A stretch of 64,000 nt of DNA from Bacillus sp. V3B (GCF_024494465.1 NZ_JAETXM010000002.1:62001-126000), one strand, 5' to 3'; shown: positions 17,193 through 27,246, numbered from the stretch's first letter. Numbers and translations are program-made. Notes: generated by a model from the letters alone, not told the origin.

Positions 17193-17840
17193 TCAACTTT
17201 TATTTACTTCCCCCTTTTGCTGGGCTTCCTTCTTACTACTAAAAAATGCTTGTGCCTCTTGAATTTCCCCTCTAATTAATGACATTTCTTCATCAAGACG
17301 AAAAGCTGCTTCCGCTGCTCGCTGAAGTCTCATTCGAATATCTTCAGGAAACTGTCCTTTATACTTATAATTAAGGGAATGTTCAATTGTTGCCCAAAAG
17401 TTCATGGCTAGCGTTCGAATTTGGATTTCAACTAATATTTTCTTTTCTCCTTCAATGGTCTGAACCGGATAGCGAATGACCATATGATAAGAACGATAAC
17501 CACTCGATTTTTTGTGTGAAATATAATTCCTTTCTTCCACAATTTCAAAATCATTTCGTTTTCGGATCAGCTCAACTACTCTATTAATATCGTCAACAAA
17601 CTGGCACATCATTCGTAATCCCGCAATATCCTGCATTTCTAATTCAAGCTTATTAAGTGGAATCCCTTTGTGTTTAGCTTTATCCAATATACTAGCAATC
17701 GGCTTTACCCTACCTGTCACAAACTCAATGGGGGAATGATTCGATTGTAACTCAAACTGACCACGCATTCCCTTTAATTTTACCTTCAACTCCTCGACTG
17801 CCTGTTTGTATGGAGATAAAAATTCTTTCCAGTCTTCCAC
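17193..17840 (-). CDS. relQ: Small alarmone synthetase RelQ/SAS1 (YjbM)
   Basis: 215 residues and only a synthetase domain, with no HD hydrolase or TGS part. [16 protein letters not shown], then [16 protein letters not shown] and [16 protein letters not shown], lead to the [23 protein letters not shown] catalytic block. It makes (p)ppGpp from ATP and GDP/GTP as a tetramer. Start is GTG at 17840 with AGGTGG seven bases before it. Its partner order (relQ-nadK-rluD-like) is conserved in Firmicutes. Confidence 0.94.
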   Translation of the reverse strand: MEDWKEFLSPYKQAVEELKVKLKGMRGQFELQSNHSPIEFVTGRVKPIASILDKAKHKGIPLNKLELEMQDIAGLRMMCQFVDDINRVVELIRKRNDFEIVEERNYISHKKSSGYRSYHMVIRYPVQTIEGEKKILVEIQIRTLAMNFWATIEHSLNYKYKGQFPEDIRMRLQRAAEAAFRLDEEMSLIRGEIQEAQAFFSSKKEAQQKGEVNKS

Positions 17841-17852
17841 AAAAACACCACC

Positions 17853-18224
17853 TTATGCAAATACAGCCTCTACTTTATTGACCATTTCTTCACCATAATT
17901 GCTGTTTCCTTTAATATTTTCTACTAAATAAGTCAATTCTTCTTGAAACCCAGTAAGTAATATTTGATCACTACCATTTGTTACAATTACAGGAAGATTA
18001 TTTGAAACAGCGGTTTTTAGATCATGCCAAACGGTTTCAGGTATCGAAATATATGTATACGTATTATCATTCTCCAATAAATAAATAAATGAAAAGCCAT
18101 CTGAGTCAACTAGAATTTGCCCACTTGCCCTTAAGTCAATTAGTTTATGACTGCTGTCTATTTCCAGTTGTAACTCCGTATCGTTTTTAATTAATGCATT
18201 CTTTATAATTAGTCGTTCATTCAT
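17853..18224 (-). CDS. yjbL: UPF0738 family protein YjbL
   Basis: 123 residues, matching YjbL of B. subtilis in size and location between relQ and yjbK. No catalytic motif is visible; it is mostly beta-strand-like with a patch of aromatic residues (FSFIYLLENDNTYTYISIP). A GGGAGGGAG site points to ATG 18224; the alternative ATG at 18254 has none. Twelve bases separate it from relQ. Function unknown. Confidence 0.85.
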   Translation of the reverse strand: MNERLIIKNALIKNDTELQLEIDSSHKLIDLRASGQILVDSDGFSFIYLLENDNTYTYISIPETVWHDLKTAVSNNLPVIVTNGSDQILLTGFQEELTYLVENIKGNSNYGEEMVNKVEAVFA

Positions 18225-18354
18225 GATTTTGCTCCCTCCCATAGTCTTTTTCATTCTACCATATGAACACCTATTATACTAAAAATTGCCTTCTTCTGTT
18301 TAAAGTAAGATAATTAATAAAAATGCAATTATAGGAGAAAGGAAACGTGTTTAG

Positions 18355-18942
18355 ATGTCGCAAAATATTGAAATTGAATTTAAAAATATGTTATCGGAAG
18401 ATGAGTTCAACAAAATAGTAAACCATTTTCATCTAACAGCCACTGACTTTTTTAAACAAGAGAATCATTATTTCGATACAAAGGATTTTGCCTTAAAACA
18501 ACACAGGTGTGCTCTTAGAATCCGAGAAAAAAAAGATCATTTTGAGATGACACTTAAAGAACCCCATCAGGATGGTTTACTTGAAACGAATGAAAACCTT
18601 GATGATGAATATGCTAGGCAATTACTTAATGGCAGTCATATTAAGGATGGAATCATTAAAGGTCAGATTTCAGCTTTGAATATAAATACAGACGATTTAC
18701 TCTATTTTGGTTCGCTTGTGACCGAAAGAACAGAATTTACCTATCAAGGTGGGTTACTTGTATTGGATTGTAGTTCCTATTTAAACATAAAAGATTATGA
18801 GGTAGAATATGAGGTAAGTAATCGAGATAATGGAAAATCTATTTTCCTACACCTACTAGCGGAATTAAATATTCCGATTCGAAAAACTGAAAATAAAGTC
18901 AAACGATTCTATGATCGAAAAAAAATAATAGGTCTTCAATAG
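18355..18942 (+). CDS. yjbK: CYTH domain protein YjbK
   Basis: 195 residues. The ExExK signature is at the very start (EIEFK, residues 6-10). Further charged strands needed for the triphosphate tunnel follow (RCALRIREKKDHFEMTLKEP; VTERTEFTYQG; DYEVEYEVSN). CYTH enzymes hydrolyse inorganic triphosphate or thiamine triphosphate. The nearest Shine-Dalgarno (GGAGAAAGGAAA) is somewhat far from the ATG. Divergent from yjbL, first of two plus-strand genes. Confidence 0.9.
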   Translation: MSQNIEIEFKNMLSEDEFNKIVNHFHLTATDFFKQENHYFDTKDFALKQHRCALRIREKKDHFEMTLKEPHQDGLLETNENLDDEYARQLLNGSHIKDGIIKGQISALNINTDDLLYFGSLVTERTEFTYQGGLLVLDCSSYLNIKDYEVEYEVSNRDNGKSIFLHLLAELNIPIRKTENKVKRFYDRKKIIGLQ

Positions 18943-18966
18943 TTTTTATCATGAGGAGAAATGGCA

Positions 18967-19569
18967 ATGAATGTTACTCAGTTAAAAGCAATGCTAGAAC
19001 TACAGGCATTGCAAAATTTTGATGTTAAAAATACCAATGAATCTAAACAAAGCACTTTATTTTCGGATTTACTTAGCAGTGTCCTATCAACAAAAGCTAG
19101 GCTCTCCTTAAGTAAGGAAAGTGACTCCTCTAAAGCAGCTATAAATACAATGAGTGTATTACCAATCCAATTAACAAAGTTATCAAGTTCTGGAGAAAAC
19201 TATGAAGAAATGATTGTCGAGGCTGCTGAACGTTACAATGTTCCAGCTAAACTGATTCAGTCCGTCATCCAACAAGAGTCTAACTTTAATCCAAATGCTG
19301 TCAGTTCCGCTGGAGCAGGTGGCCTTATGCAATTAATGCCAAAAACGGCAAAATCTCTTGGTATCGAAAATGTTTTTGACCCTTATCAAAATATTATGGG
19401 TGGTAGTAGGTATTTAAGCCAGATGCTAAATAAATATAACGGAGATACCGATCTTGCACTCGCAGCTTACAATGCGGGACCTGGAAATGTAGATAAATAT
19501 CAAGGAATCCCTCCATTTAAGGAAACACAAAACTATGTTCAAAAAGTAAAGAACCATTACTTAGCTTAA
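18967..19569 (+). CDS. cwlQ: Lytic transglycosylase CwlQ (YjbJ)
   Basis: 200 residues. A low-complexity N-terminal region precedes a goose-lysozyme-like SLT domain: [33 protein letters not shown] (catalytic Glu in QQESNF), [10 protein letters not shown] and [16 protein letters not shown]. It cleaves peptidoglycan with 1,6-anhydro ends. No signal peptide is evident, as in B. subtilis CwlQ. Two ATGs lie six bases apart; the GAGGAG spacing favours the second (18967). A terminator follows. Confidence 0.9.
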   Translation: MNVTQLKAMLELQALQNFDVKNTNESKQSTLFSDLLSSVLSTKARLSLSKESDSSKAAINTMSVLPIQLTKLSSSGENYEEMIVEAAERYNVPAKLIQSVIQQESNFNPNAVSSAGAGGLMQLMPKTAKSLGIENVFDPYQNIMGGSRYLSQMLNKYNGDTDLALAAYNAGPGNVDKYQGIPPFKETQNYVQKVKNHYLA

Positions 19570-19582
19570 ATCAGTACCTCAA

Positions 19583-19608
19583 AACCCGTCAGCAGTAGCG
19601 GGTTTTTT
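19583..19608 (+). terminator. Terminator after cwlQ
   Basis: AACCCG pairs with CGGGTT across a loop of nine or so bases, followed by TTTTTTT. It begins 14 bases after the cwlQ stop. Confidence 0.85.
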
Positions 19609-19768
19609 TATTTATTTTAATATCCTTTAAGCTATTTGTTTGAGATATAAAATTTAGCAGGGTAAAATAGAAGAGTATTTATTTTGTCTTATATAATATC
19701 CAATTAATGGATGAACCTTTTGTTTATGACAAAATTGATCATACTACAAGATAAAGGGGTTTTTATTT

Positions 19769-20194
19769 ATGGTCGAGAACGCGCCTACACCATTCGACAC
19801 AATTGGTGAGGAAATGTTGCACCGTCTGATTGATGCTTTTTATCGTCGTGTCGCAAATCATCCTGATCTCGTACCCATTTTTCCTGACGATTTAACAGAG
19901 ACCGTTCGAAAACAAAAACAATTTCTGACTCAATTCTTAGGTGGACCACCTCTATATACTTCTGAGCATGGACATCCGATGCTTCGTGCTCGGCACATGC
20001 CATTCGAAATTACGCACACAAGAGCAAAGGCATGGCTACATTGTATGGAAGAAGCAATGGATGAGGTCGGTCTAACAGGATCTATTCGAGATTTTTTCTT
20101 TTCAAGACTCATTCAGACCGCTCAGCATATGATTAACACGGATGAAAACCAAGACATGAAAGGTGAGAGAATGTGGCAAACCAAGAAGCATTAG
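19769..20194 (+). CDS. yjbI: Truncated hemoglobin (group II) YjbI
   Basis: 141 residues. The two-on-two globin pattern is visible: a B-helix [19 protein letters not shown], the group [17 protein letters not shown] loop, and proximal His in [15 protein letters not shown]. It binds oxygen or NO; in Staphylococcus and Bacillus the gene is always beside spxH. The stop overlaps the start of spxH by 22 bases in another frame, so the two are coupled. Ribosome binding site GGGG, nine bases upstream. Confidence 0.92.
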   Translation: MVENAPTPFDTIGEEMLHRLIDAFYRRVANHPDLVPIFPDDLTETVRKQKQFLTQFLGGPPLYTSEHGHPMLRARHMPFEITHTRAKAWLHCMEEAMDEVGLTGSIRDFFFSRLIQTAQHMINTDENQDMKGERMWQTKKH

Positions 20195-21054
20195 AATTCA
20201 AGTCTGCTTCCTCCCCCTGTTACTGCAATGAAAAAAAGCCGATTGAAATATACATGTTCATTGACCCACTCTGCCCTGAATGCTGGGCTCTTGAACCTCT
20301 CATGAAAAAGCTGCAAATTGAATATGGCAAGTACTTTACAGTTAAACATGTCGTGAGTGGGCGTTTGGCTTCGCTAAATTTGGGTAGGAAACAAAAATAT
20401 GAAAATATTGCAGAACTTTGGGATAAAACAGGAAGTCGGTTTGGAATGTCATGTGATGGAAGTCTTTGGCTTGAAAATCCAATATCCGCTCCTTACCTAG
20501 CATCTGTTGCCATTAAAGCAGCCGAGCTTCAAGGTAGAAAAGCAGGAATTCGTTTTCTTCGTAAGTTACAGGAAATGTTGTTTCTTGAAAAGCAGAACAT
20601 CTCCACTCTCGAGGTGTTACAAAACTGCGCAGAAAATTCCGGTTTAGACGTTAATGAGTTTATTTCCGATATTCATTCAAATAGTGCAGCAAAAGCATTT
20701 CAATGTGATTTAAAAATCACATCTGAAATGGATGTATCAGAAATTCCTACTCTTGTTTTCTTTAATGAAAATATTGAAGATGAAGGAATTAAGATTACTG
20801 GACATTATTCATATGAAGTGTATGTTCAAATCATTATGGAAATGTTACAAGAGGAGCCCGTACGTTCAAACCCTCCACCACTAGAAACATTCCTAAAGCA
20901 TTTTCATTTAGTTGCTTCACAAGAAATTGCGGTTGTCTATAATAAATCGATTCCAGAAGTGGATCGCGAATTAAAGAAGCTACAATTAAAACAACTTGTC
21001 GAAAAAGTTCCTGCAAAATACGGAACATTTTGGAGATATACCTCTCAAAAATAA
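20173..21054 (+). CDS. spxH: ClpXP adaptor SpxH (YjbH)
   Basis: 293 residues. A DsbA-like thioredoxin fold carries CPEC in DPLCPECW near residue 34, and an N-terminal Cys/His stretch (PCYCNE) adds metal ligands. SpxH binds Spx and hands it to ClpXP; stress inactivates it. Start is GTG at 20173 inside the end of yjbI, with GGTGAGAG upstream. Its substrate Spx and the other adaptor MecA are encoded 6-11 kb away in this window. Terminator follows. Confidence 0.93.
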   Translation: MANQEALEFKSASSPCYCNEKKPIEIYMFIDPLCPECWALEPLMKKLQIEYGKYFTVKHVVSGRLASLNLGRKQKYENIAELWDKTGSRFGMSCDGSLWLENPISAPYLASVAIKAAELQGRKAGIRFLRKLQEMLFLEKQNISTLEVLQNCAENSGLDVNEFISDIHSNSAAKAFQCDLKITSEMDVSEIPTLVFFNENIEDEGIKITGHYSYEVYVQIIMEMLQEEPVRSNPPPLETFLKHFHLVASQEIAVVYNKSIPEVDRELKKLQLKQLVEKVPAKYGTFWRYTSQK

Positions 21055-21100
21055 TGACTCTCTGCTATATCTTCTTTTTTGGGGTTGTCAGACAACGAAA

Positions 21101-21128
21101 AAAGACCTTGCTCTCGCAAGGTCTTTTT
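21101..21128 (+). terminator. Terminator of yjbI-spxH
   Basis: A perfect 11-bp stem, AAAGACCTTGC with GCAAGGTCTTT, has a three-base loop and a following T-run. The next 250 bp to the small membrane gene show AT-rich sequence only, with TTGTCAGACAACG just before the stem. Confidence 0.93.
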
Positions 21129-21377
21129 CAATTAAATACGAACAAAGGGGATGGGAGAAATTTTTCACGGTCAAACAAAGGGGTATATGTTTGCTTGTGA
21201 TCAACTTCACACCATTAATATATCACGCGAAATTTGTCGTGACAAGTCGTTTGTGTTTACTTTCACACAATTGTCAAAAATAAGTCCTATTTTAACAACA
21301 CAGTGAATAAAAATAAATCATACTGTTATTTAAATAGCAAAATTTTCAAATATATTCACAAAGGGGGAAAAGGGATT

Positions 21378-21551
21378 ATGAAAAAAATTTATATGGTTTT
21401 CTTAGTTCTATTCATTATATCTTCCTTTTTTTTGCAATTATTAGGTTTAATGAAGCTTCTTCCATTTTATCTTACCTCACCTGTTTTATTTATTTCCTTT
21501 CTTTTACTTGTTATTACCCTTAATAATCGAAAACGATTTAAAGGACTATGA
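21378..21551 (+). CDS. 57-residue membrane protein, unknown
   Basis: Two hydrophobic segments (YMVFLVLFIISSFFLQLLGL and LPFYLTSPVLFISFLLLVITL) are separated by a short Met-Lys loop and followed by a basic tail NNRKRFKG, so both ends should face the cytoplasm. GGGGGAAAAGGG precedes the ATG at 21378; an upstream ATG at 21303 lacks a site. I do not recognise the family. It converges on pepF with a shared terminator. Confidence 0.65.
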   Translation: MKKIYMVFLVLFIISSFFLQLLGLMKLLPFYLTSPVLFISFLLLVITLNNRKRFKGL

Positions 21552-21574
21552 ATTTACTACATTTTCCTTTTAGA

Positions 21575-21605
21575 AGGAGCTGATCACTATGATCAGCTCC
21601 TTTTT
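21575..21605. terminator. Terminator between the small membrane gene and pepF
   Basis: GGAGCTGATC (21576-21585) with GATCAGCTCC (21591-21600), five-base loop, TTTTT on the plus strand. On the minus strand only TTCTAAAA follows, so it mainly serves the plus-strand gene. Confidence 0.88.
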
Positions 21606-21609
21606 ATGT

Positions 21610-23424
21610 CTATAATAACTGCTCTAACTCTGTTAATTTCTCTTCAAATACTTTGCAAGCCTCTTCAATTGGTTTATTGCTTGTCATATCAACACCAGCT
21701 TTTTTCAATACTTCAATTGGATAATCCGAACTACCCGCTTTTAAGAAATCAATATAACGCTCAACGGCTGGTGCTCCTTCCGTTAATATCCCCTTACTTA
21801 AAGCTGTCGCAGCACTATACCCTGTTGAATACTGATATACATAATAATTGTAATAAAAATGAGGAATACGGGACCATTCTAAGCCAATTTCCTCATCAAT
21901 GACAATGTCTTCTGTTCCATAGTATTTTTTATTCAACTCATAATAATCCTTTGTTAAGCTTTCAGCTGTTAACGCCTCATTATTTTGTGCTTTTTGATGA
22001 ATGAGATGCTCAAACTCAGCAAACATCGTCTGTCGGAAAACAGTTCCTCGAAACCCTTCCAAATAATGATTCAATAAATAAATACGTTTTTGCTCATCAT
22101 CAATCGTTTTTAATAAATAGTCATTCAACAACGCTTCATTACAAGTGGAGGCTACTTCAGCAACAAAAATGGAGTAATTTCCATAAGGATAAGGCTGCGT
22201 TTTTCTCGTATAATAACTGTGTACCGAATGACCAAATTCATGAGCAAGTGTAAATAAATTGTTCACATTATTTTGCCAGTTCATTAAAACATAAGGATTC
22301 GTACCATAGGCACCAGACGAATAAGCACCACTTCTTTTTCCTTTATTCTCATGAACATCAACCCAACGATTTTCAAAACCTTCCTTCAAAACGCCAATAT
22401 ACTCTTCACCTAGTGGTGCTAATCCATTTAGAATGATGTCCTTTGCTTCTTCATAACTAATTTCCATTTTTACATCTTTTACAAGTGGTGTGTATAAATC
22501 ATACATATGTAACTCATCAAGACCTAACACTTTTTTACGAAGTTTTATATAACGATGTAATAAAGGCAAATGATCATTAATGGTCGTCACAAGATTTTCG
22601 TACACACTCTCCGGGATATTATTATCAGAAAGTGCCGCATGACGGGCAGACGAATAATTTCTTACTCTTGCATAGAAATTGTCTTTCTTAACATTACCAC
22701 TTAATGTAGTTGAAAACGTATTACGGAATTTCCCATATGTTTCATAAACTGCTTTAAAGGCATCACGACGCACTCTTCGATCCGCACTTTCAAGAAAGCG
22801 ACTAAAACGACCGTGTGTCACTTCCACTTCTTCGCCATTTTCATCCTTTATGGAAGGGAACTCAAGATCCGCATTGTTTAACATGCTAAATGTATTTCCT
22901 GCAGCACCTAACACTTCAGAGGCTTCAGCCAATAATGCCTCCTGCTCAGCAGATAAAATATGTGGTCTTTGTAGATTAATTTCTTCAAGTGAATGTTCGT
23001 AAAGCTTCAATTCTTCTTTCTCAGCTAAAAAACCATTTAATCTTGCTTCCTCAATAGACAATAGTTCTGGAACAACAAAGGCCAGACTACTAGCTGCCTG
23101 TGCATATAAATTTTTCATACGGTCATCTAGACCTTGATAAAAAGAATTCGTCGTATCCTGATCATAACGCATATGGGAATAGGTATACAGCTTACCAAGT
23201 CGTTCTAATAGCTGATCCTGATATTGCAAAGCATTATAAAGGGTGTCTGCACTCTCTCCTAACTTTCCTTGAAACTCTTTAGCAGTTGGAATCAGTGATT
23301 TCACTTCTTGAAATTCCTTTTCCCAGGCATCATCACTTGCAAAAATATCCTCTAGTCTCCATGTATCTTCTACTGCAATTTCGTTTCTTGCCGGAAGTTT
23401 ACTTACTCCTACTTGATTTGCCAT
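21610..23424 (-). CDS. pepF: Oligoendopeptidase F (M3B metallopeptidase)
   Basis: 604 residues. The zinc site HEFGHSVHS (HExxH) lies near residue 395, with the downstream EVASTCNEALL glutamate. The N-terminal helical half (WRLEDIFASDDAWEKEF) is the usual PepF start. It cleaves 7-17-residue peptides in the cytoplasm; in B. subtilis overproduction of PepF degrades the PhrA peptide and inhibits sporulation. Two ATGs are adjacent; the second (23424) is six bases from GGGGG. Monocistronic, upstream of coiA's end as in B. subtilis. Confidence 0.94.
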   Translation of the reverse strand: MANQVGVSKLPARNEIAVEDTWRLEDIFASDDAWEKEFQEVKSLIPTAKEFQGKLGESADTLYNALQYQDQLLERLGKLYTYSHMRYDQDTTNSFYQGLDDRMKNLYAQAASSLAFVVPELLSIEEARLNGFLAEKEELKLYEHSLEEINLQRPHILSAEQEALLAEASEVLGAAGNTFSMLNNADLEFPSIKDENGEEVEVTHGRFSRFLESADRRVRRDAFKAVYETYGKFRNTFSTTLSGNVKKDNFYARVRNYSSARHAALSDNNIPESVYENLVTTINDHLPLLHRYIKLRKKVLGLDELHMYDLYTPLVKDVKMEISYEEAKDIILNGLAPLGEEYIGVLKEGFENRWVDVHENKGKRSGAYSSGAYGTNPYVLMNWQNNVNNLFTLAHEFGHSVHSYYTRKTQPYPYGNYSIFVAEVASTCNEALLNDYLLKTIDDEQKRIYLLNHYLEGFRGTVFRQTMFAEFEHLIHQKAQNNEALTAESLTKDYYELNKKYYGTEDIVIDEEIGLEWSRIPHFYYNYYVYQYSTGYSAATALSKGILTEGAPAVERYIDFLKAGSSDYPIEVLKKAGVDMTSNKPIEEACKVFEEKLTELEQLL

Positions 23425-23545
23425 CATAATCCCCCATTCATTCGTTTCACTAAATAATATCTTCTCTTAGTTTACCCCAATATCCTTCCATTAAAAAAAA
23501 TTAACCATTTCTAGTGTATGCTGGTAATATGGATTTCATTTATGT

Positions 23546-24736
23546 TCATTTAAAAAGACATTCCCCATAATTTTGATAAAAATCATCTTCAATTTGCTGT
23601 TGGTACACAAAATGTTCGGGAACTACTACTTTTTCTCTAATCCGAAATGTATTTCGATTCAACCCTTCTAGTACATCTAATTGAACTAATAAATGAAGAT
23701 ATTCAGAGAGGGGACTCGTCGGATTGCTATTAGGGGCTAAAGGAAGTTGACGCAATTTAATTTGTTTTTTGTTGACCCGATTCATAAAACTTCGATAAAC
23801 TTCACCAAATGTAATAACCTCGCCTTCCTTTCTTTTATTAAAATGATCGATAAACAAATAGGACTGCCAAATTAGAGGTGCGGTTTCAATAACAGGTGCA
23901 TTTTGAACGGGTAAACCAATGATAGGAGGTAAGAGAGAACTATTCAAAGAGCATTGATACAGTTCCTTTAAAAAGCCATTTTGTCGAGGCCCCTGTAAAT
24001 GGAAGTTTATTTTTTGTGTTCGAATTTCTTTTTTCCAATCATCCTTAGTAAACGACGCAATAACTGAAGGATCAAGAAGTTCACGAAAAAGATATTGTTG
24101 AATCGGAATGACGGAAATATGGGCAAGGGCATTTTTTGAAGTGATGGGAGTTATGTTCTTTAAAAGGATAAATTTTTTTGAAGTGGCACAATAAGCAGGA
24201 AGATTCCATGAACCTGAGGGGTTTTTTGTAAGAAATAAATAATCAAAGTTTGAAAGCGAAATTTTCTTTTCTCCTTTCCGTTTGATATTCTTTCCTCCCA
24301 TGATCCAAATTGGTTTATAATTTTTTAGTACATACTGTTTTGTTCTTTTCATCATAAGCTCTGGGGGAATTACGGAGCATTGAAATTCAAATACAATATT
24401 CTGATTACAGATGGAAACTCCTATATCCGGGCGTTGCCGAATGGAATCATAAAAGGGTTCAATCTCTGGATGAAAACTTTGTGCCTCAAGCCAGTGAAAT
24501 AATTGTAATTTCCCGTTTAAATGATAATCCGATTCTCGCTCATAACTTTCCACACATCGTGAGCCTTTTTGATGAGCAAAATGCTCGATTCGGTGTGTTC
24601 CCACTTTCATCAACACTTGTTCTTTGCACTCCGGACAATAAAATTCTCCCTCTTTTCTTTCGCACCGTAAAACTTCTTTTGAAAGTCTTGGTAATAAATG
24701 AAAAGGTGTCCCATCTCTTCGCATCGCTGTTAACAT
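23546..24736 (-). CDS. coiA: Competence protein CoiA
   Basis: 396 residues. An N-terminal zinc-finger-like module (CPEC at 34-37, HFAH at 52-55, Cys61) precedes a PD-(D/E)xK nuclease-like core with RPDIGVSI and VFEFQCS, typical of CoiA. It is induced in competent cells and promotes recombination of incoming DNA with RecA/DprA. AGGAGG nine bases before ATG 24736 is preferred over GTG 24742. It lies in the same place as B. subtilis coiA, next to mecA apart from the intervening cls gene. Confidence 0.9.
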   Translation of the reverse strand: MLTAMRRDGTPFHLLPRLSKEVLRCERKEGEFYCPECKEQVLMKVGTHRIEHFAHQKGSRCVESYERESDYHLNGKLQLFHWLEAQSFHPEIEPFYDSIRQRPDIGVSICNQNIVFEFQCSVIPPELMMKRTKQYVLKNYKPIWIMGGKNIKRKGEKKISLSNFDYLFLTKNPSGSWNLPAYCATSKKFILLKNITPITSKNALAHISVIPIQQYLFRELLDPSVIASFTKDDWKKEIRTQKINFHLQGPRQNGFLKELYQCSLNSSLLPPIIGLPVQNAPVIETAPLIWQSYLFIDHFNKRKEGEVITFGEVYRSFMNRVNKKQIKLRQLPLAPNSNPTSPLSEYLHLLVQLDVLEGLNRNTFRIREKVVVPEHFVYQQQIEDDFYQNYGECLFK

Positions 24737-24863
24737 ATACACACTCCTCCTTTCCCTGTTTACATTCGTTAAAAATAATCATATCCCTTCTAAAAAAGAA
24801 AAAATCCATCAAATTGAATGGATTCTTTCTAGTATAAAGATTTATAACTTTTCCGAACTAAAA

Positions 24864-24927
24864 TAGTGATCTACCTCCAAACGCTATTGGCTCGAGGTTA
24901 TAAGCCGATAGGGAGGCGACTTTCACT
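24864..24927. repeat. Imperfect hairpin between coiA and cls
   Basis: CTATTGGCT faces AGCCGATAG and CCTCC faces GGGAGG, flanked by AGTGAT and TTCACT, with CGAGGTTAT as the loop. Placed five bases after the cls stop, it may end cls transcription. No other copy is in the window. Confidence 0.5.
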
Positions 24928-24931
24928 TTTC

Positions 24932-26446
24932 TTATAATAATGGAGATAGGAGTCGGGATGTAGATTCAAGCAAACGATAGCCAAGATGTCTTTTTCGAAA
25001 AATAGTAACATCTATTTCCCTTGAATCTTGTAGATCATTCAAATATTCAATTACTAGCTTTTCTGTACTCTGCGTTCGATACAAAAAGGCATTCACTTCA
25101 AAATTCAAATGAAAACTTCTCATATCCATATTTGATGTACCAATAGAAGCCAGTTCGTGATCAACAATAACGATTTTACTATGCATAAATCCTTTTTCAT
25201 ATTCGTATATTTTTACACCTGCCCCTAATAAATCAGGGAAATAAGAACGTGAAGCATGAAACACAATTCGTTTATCAGGCTTCTTCGGTACGAGCAAGCG
25301 AACATCGATCCCACTTAAAGCAGAAACTTTCAAAGCAGTAAAAACATCTTCATCCGGTATAAAATACGGTGAAGCTATCCAAACAGAATCTTTTGCAGAC
25401 GTGATCATCGCGAAAAAGATATTTTTGATGGCACTCCACTCGTTATCAGGTCCACCAGCAATCAACTGAACTCCACCATGTTTATTTTCTTCAAGCATCG
25501 GGGATAGGTACTCTGACGTTAATAAACTATAATTGGTCATGTAATACCAATCCTGTAAAAAAATTAATTGCAGGGATCGAACAGCTTCACCCCTTAACAT
25601 TAAATGAGTGTCACGCCAAAAACCAAAATTCTCATTACGGCCTAAATATTCGTCTCCAATATTCAATCCCCCGACAAAACCAATACTTCCATCGATGACA
25701 ATAATTTTCCGGTGATTACGAAAATTAAATTTACTATTCAAAACTGGAATTCTTACTGGACCGAACAGAACCATTTCAATTCCTTCATTTTTTAAATCAA
25801 GAATATATTTTTTAGAGAGTTTCCACGAACCAACAGCATCATATAAAAAACGCACTTTTACTCCTTCACGAGCCTTTTGAATCAGGACAGATTTGAGTTT
25901 TTCACCAATTTCATCATCTCTAACAATATAATATTCAAGGTGAATATGGTGAACAGCTTTCATCAATTCCTCTAGTATATGATGATACGTTTCCTCACCA
26001 TTCGTTAAGACTTTTGTATGTGTTCCAAAAGAAATTGGACTGTTTCCTAACCTTTGTGCCAAATAGAACAACTTTTTTTGATGTGTACCTGCTTGATTTA
26101 GTTTCTCTTCACTCACCGGATCCTGTCCCTCATGCTTTAGGAATGCCTGTTTATCAAGGAAATACTTTTTTCGAAACATTTTTTCCTTTCGGTAATTACG
26201 ACCAAACAAAAGATAAAAAATAAAACCAACTAATGGAAAACCGCCTAGGACCACAAGCCACGTTAATGTTTGAGTAGGATGTCGATTTTCAAGAAATATG
26301 ACAAAACCAATTACAATGACAGTCAGTGTAATTAAAAGACTTACAAAACCGAGTAAGCCACTTGTAATATTCACGTACGTATTAACAAAATAAAGAAAAG
26401 TGGCTATTATGATGAGGAAAAGAAGGACTTTAACTGTATTTTTCAT
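24932..26446 (-). CDS. cls: Cardiolipin synthase
   Basis: 504 residues. Two N-terminal membrane helices (VLLFLIIIATFLYFVN; LGFVSLLITLTVIVIGFVIFLE) with the conserved HPTQTLTWLVVL are followed by two phospholipase D HKD motifs, NHRKIIVIDGSIGFVGG near 232 and HSKIVIVDHELASIGTSNMD near 417. It joins two phosphatidylglycerols to cardiolipin and glycerol. The longest frame begins 39 codons earlier at 26563, but those codons run through an intergenic repeat; GGAGG five bases before ATG 26446 gives the true start. B. subtilis has paralogues, so clsA is not specified. Confidence 0.93.
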   Translation of the reverse strand: MKNTVKVLLFLIIIATFLYFVNTYVNITSGLLGFVSLLITLTVIVIGFVIFLENRHPTQTLTWLVVLGGFPLVGFIFYLLFGRNYRKEKMFRKKYFLDKQAFLKHEGQDPVSEEKLNQAGTHQKKLFYLAQRLGNSPISFGTHTKVLTNGEETYHHILEELMKAVHHIHLEYYIVRDDEIGEKLKSVLIQKAREGVKVRFLYDAVGSWKLSKKYILDLKNEGIEMVLFGPVRIPVLNSKFNFRNHRKIIVIDGSIGFVGGLNIGDEYLGRNENFGFWRDTHLMLRGEAVRSLQLIFLQDWYYMTNYSLLTSEYLSPMLEENKHGGVQLIAGGPDNEWSAIKNIFFAMITSAKDSVWIASPYFIPDEDVFTALKVSALSGIDVRLLVPKKPDKRIVFHASRSYFPDLLGAGVKIYEYEKGFMHSKIVIVDHELASIGTSNMDMRSFHLNFEVNAFLYRTQSTEKLVIEYLNDLQDSREIDVTIFRKRHLGYRLLESTSRLLSPLL

Positions 26447-26460
26447 TCCGACCTCCAATA

Positions 26461-26545
26461 AGAAAAGCGCAAAGCGCCCGCTTATGCTTGTCGCCGATGG
26501 TGCATGGAACTGGACATCTATATAAGCTGCTTCTATTTTTCTGTT
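26461..26545. repeat. Short GC-richer intergenic repeat remnant
   Basis: AAAAGCGCAAAGCGCCCGCT (26463-26482) followed by TTGTCGCCGATGG resembles the GCGCAAGCGCC palindromes scattered between Bacillus genes. Looser relatives start at 27480, 34473 and 61401. It lies between mecA and cls. Confidence 0.5.
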
Positions 26546-26546
26546 T

Positions 26547-26576
26547 AAAAAAACCGATTCCACAATGGAAATCGGT
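26547..26576 (-). terminator. Terminator of mecA
   Basis: ACCGATTCC (26553-26561) pairs with GGAAATCGGT (26567-26576) with one bulge; on the minus strand TTTTTTAAAC follows. It begins five bases past the mecA stop. Confidence 0.85.
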
Positions 26577-26580
26577 ATGA

Positions 26581-27246
26581 TTACATAAAATACGTTCTTA
26601 TTTCGGAAAAAACATTTGAATCGATGATTCGTTTCCCATACTCTTCAAGTCTATGAATCGTCATACTTGTTTCAATGCCATACTCAAGTAAAATACTTAG
26701 TACATTATCGATATGATTGTCTTCATATTCATCCTCATCAAATTCAGTATATAAGTAGTAATTTCCTTCAAAGAAGAAAAGCTTTGTTTTTAATTCGTCT
26801 AAATTATTTCGTTTTGAAAGAGAAATAAGATCTTCAAAATCTTGAAACTGTATCATAAAATCCATACGATCTTCGTAATCGGAATCATCTTCATCTTCTA
26901 TTGGATTAAAGTGATGATCAAGCAGATCTTCAATTCCTGTATCAACAGGTAAATCTCTGAGCTTGTCTTCAGATATTGGGAGCTCTAGTTTATGACCATC
27001 TTTTGAAAGCTGAGCTTTTGTCACTAAAATTTCTAACCCTTTATCAAGAGCCTGAACTTGAATCCAAAGAGGACCTTCCACCGTAAATTCCTCTTCGCGG
27101 TGCACCTCATCCATCATTTCCCAGAAAAGTTCTTCACTACGATCACGATTATACCAGATTTCTTCACGGTCAAAGCCTCTCTCTTCAATATCCACATAAG
27201 AGATGTAGAACTTAACGGTATGATCATTAATACGCTCAATTTCCAT
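26581..27246 (-). CDS. mecA: Adaptor protein MecA
   Basis: 221 residues. The N-terminal substrate-binding part (MEIERINDHTVKFYISYVDIEERGF) and the C-terminal ClpC-binding part (RLEEYGKRIIDSNVFSEIRTYFM) are joined by an acidic linker (IEDEDDSDYED). MecA targets ComK and other proteins to ClpCP and restrains competence. The frame extends to 27342, but GGGAGAG before ATG 27246 and the family start decide it. In B. subtilis spx and mecA are close; here the AOR cluster lies between them. Confidence 0.94.
   Translation of the reverse strand: MEIERINDHTVKFYISYVDIEERGFDREEIWYNRDRSEELFWEMMDEVHREEEFTVEGPLWIQVQALDKGLEILVTKAQLSKDGHKLELPISEDKLRDLPVDTGIEDLLDHHFNPIEDEDDSDYEDRMDFMIQFQDFEDLISLSKRNNLDELKTKLFFFEGNYYLYTEFDEDEYEDNHIDNVLSILLEYGIETSMTIHRLEEYGKRIIDSNVFSEIRTYFM

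Noticed and set aside
21085-21128. Further copy of the 5691-5808 hairpin element
   Set aside because: Only the short word TTGTCAGACAAC is similar; the rest is an ordinary spxH terminator.
26447-26563. N-terminal 39-codon extension of cardiolipin synthase
   Set aside because: The codons run across an intergenic repeat remnant, there is no ribosome binding site before 26563, and GGAGG lies before ATG 26446, where family members start.
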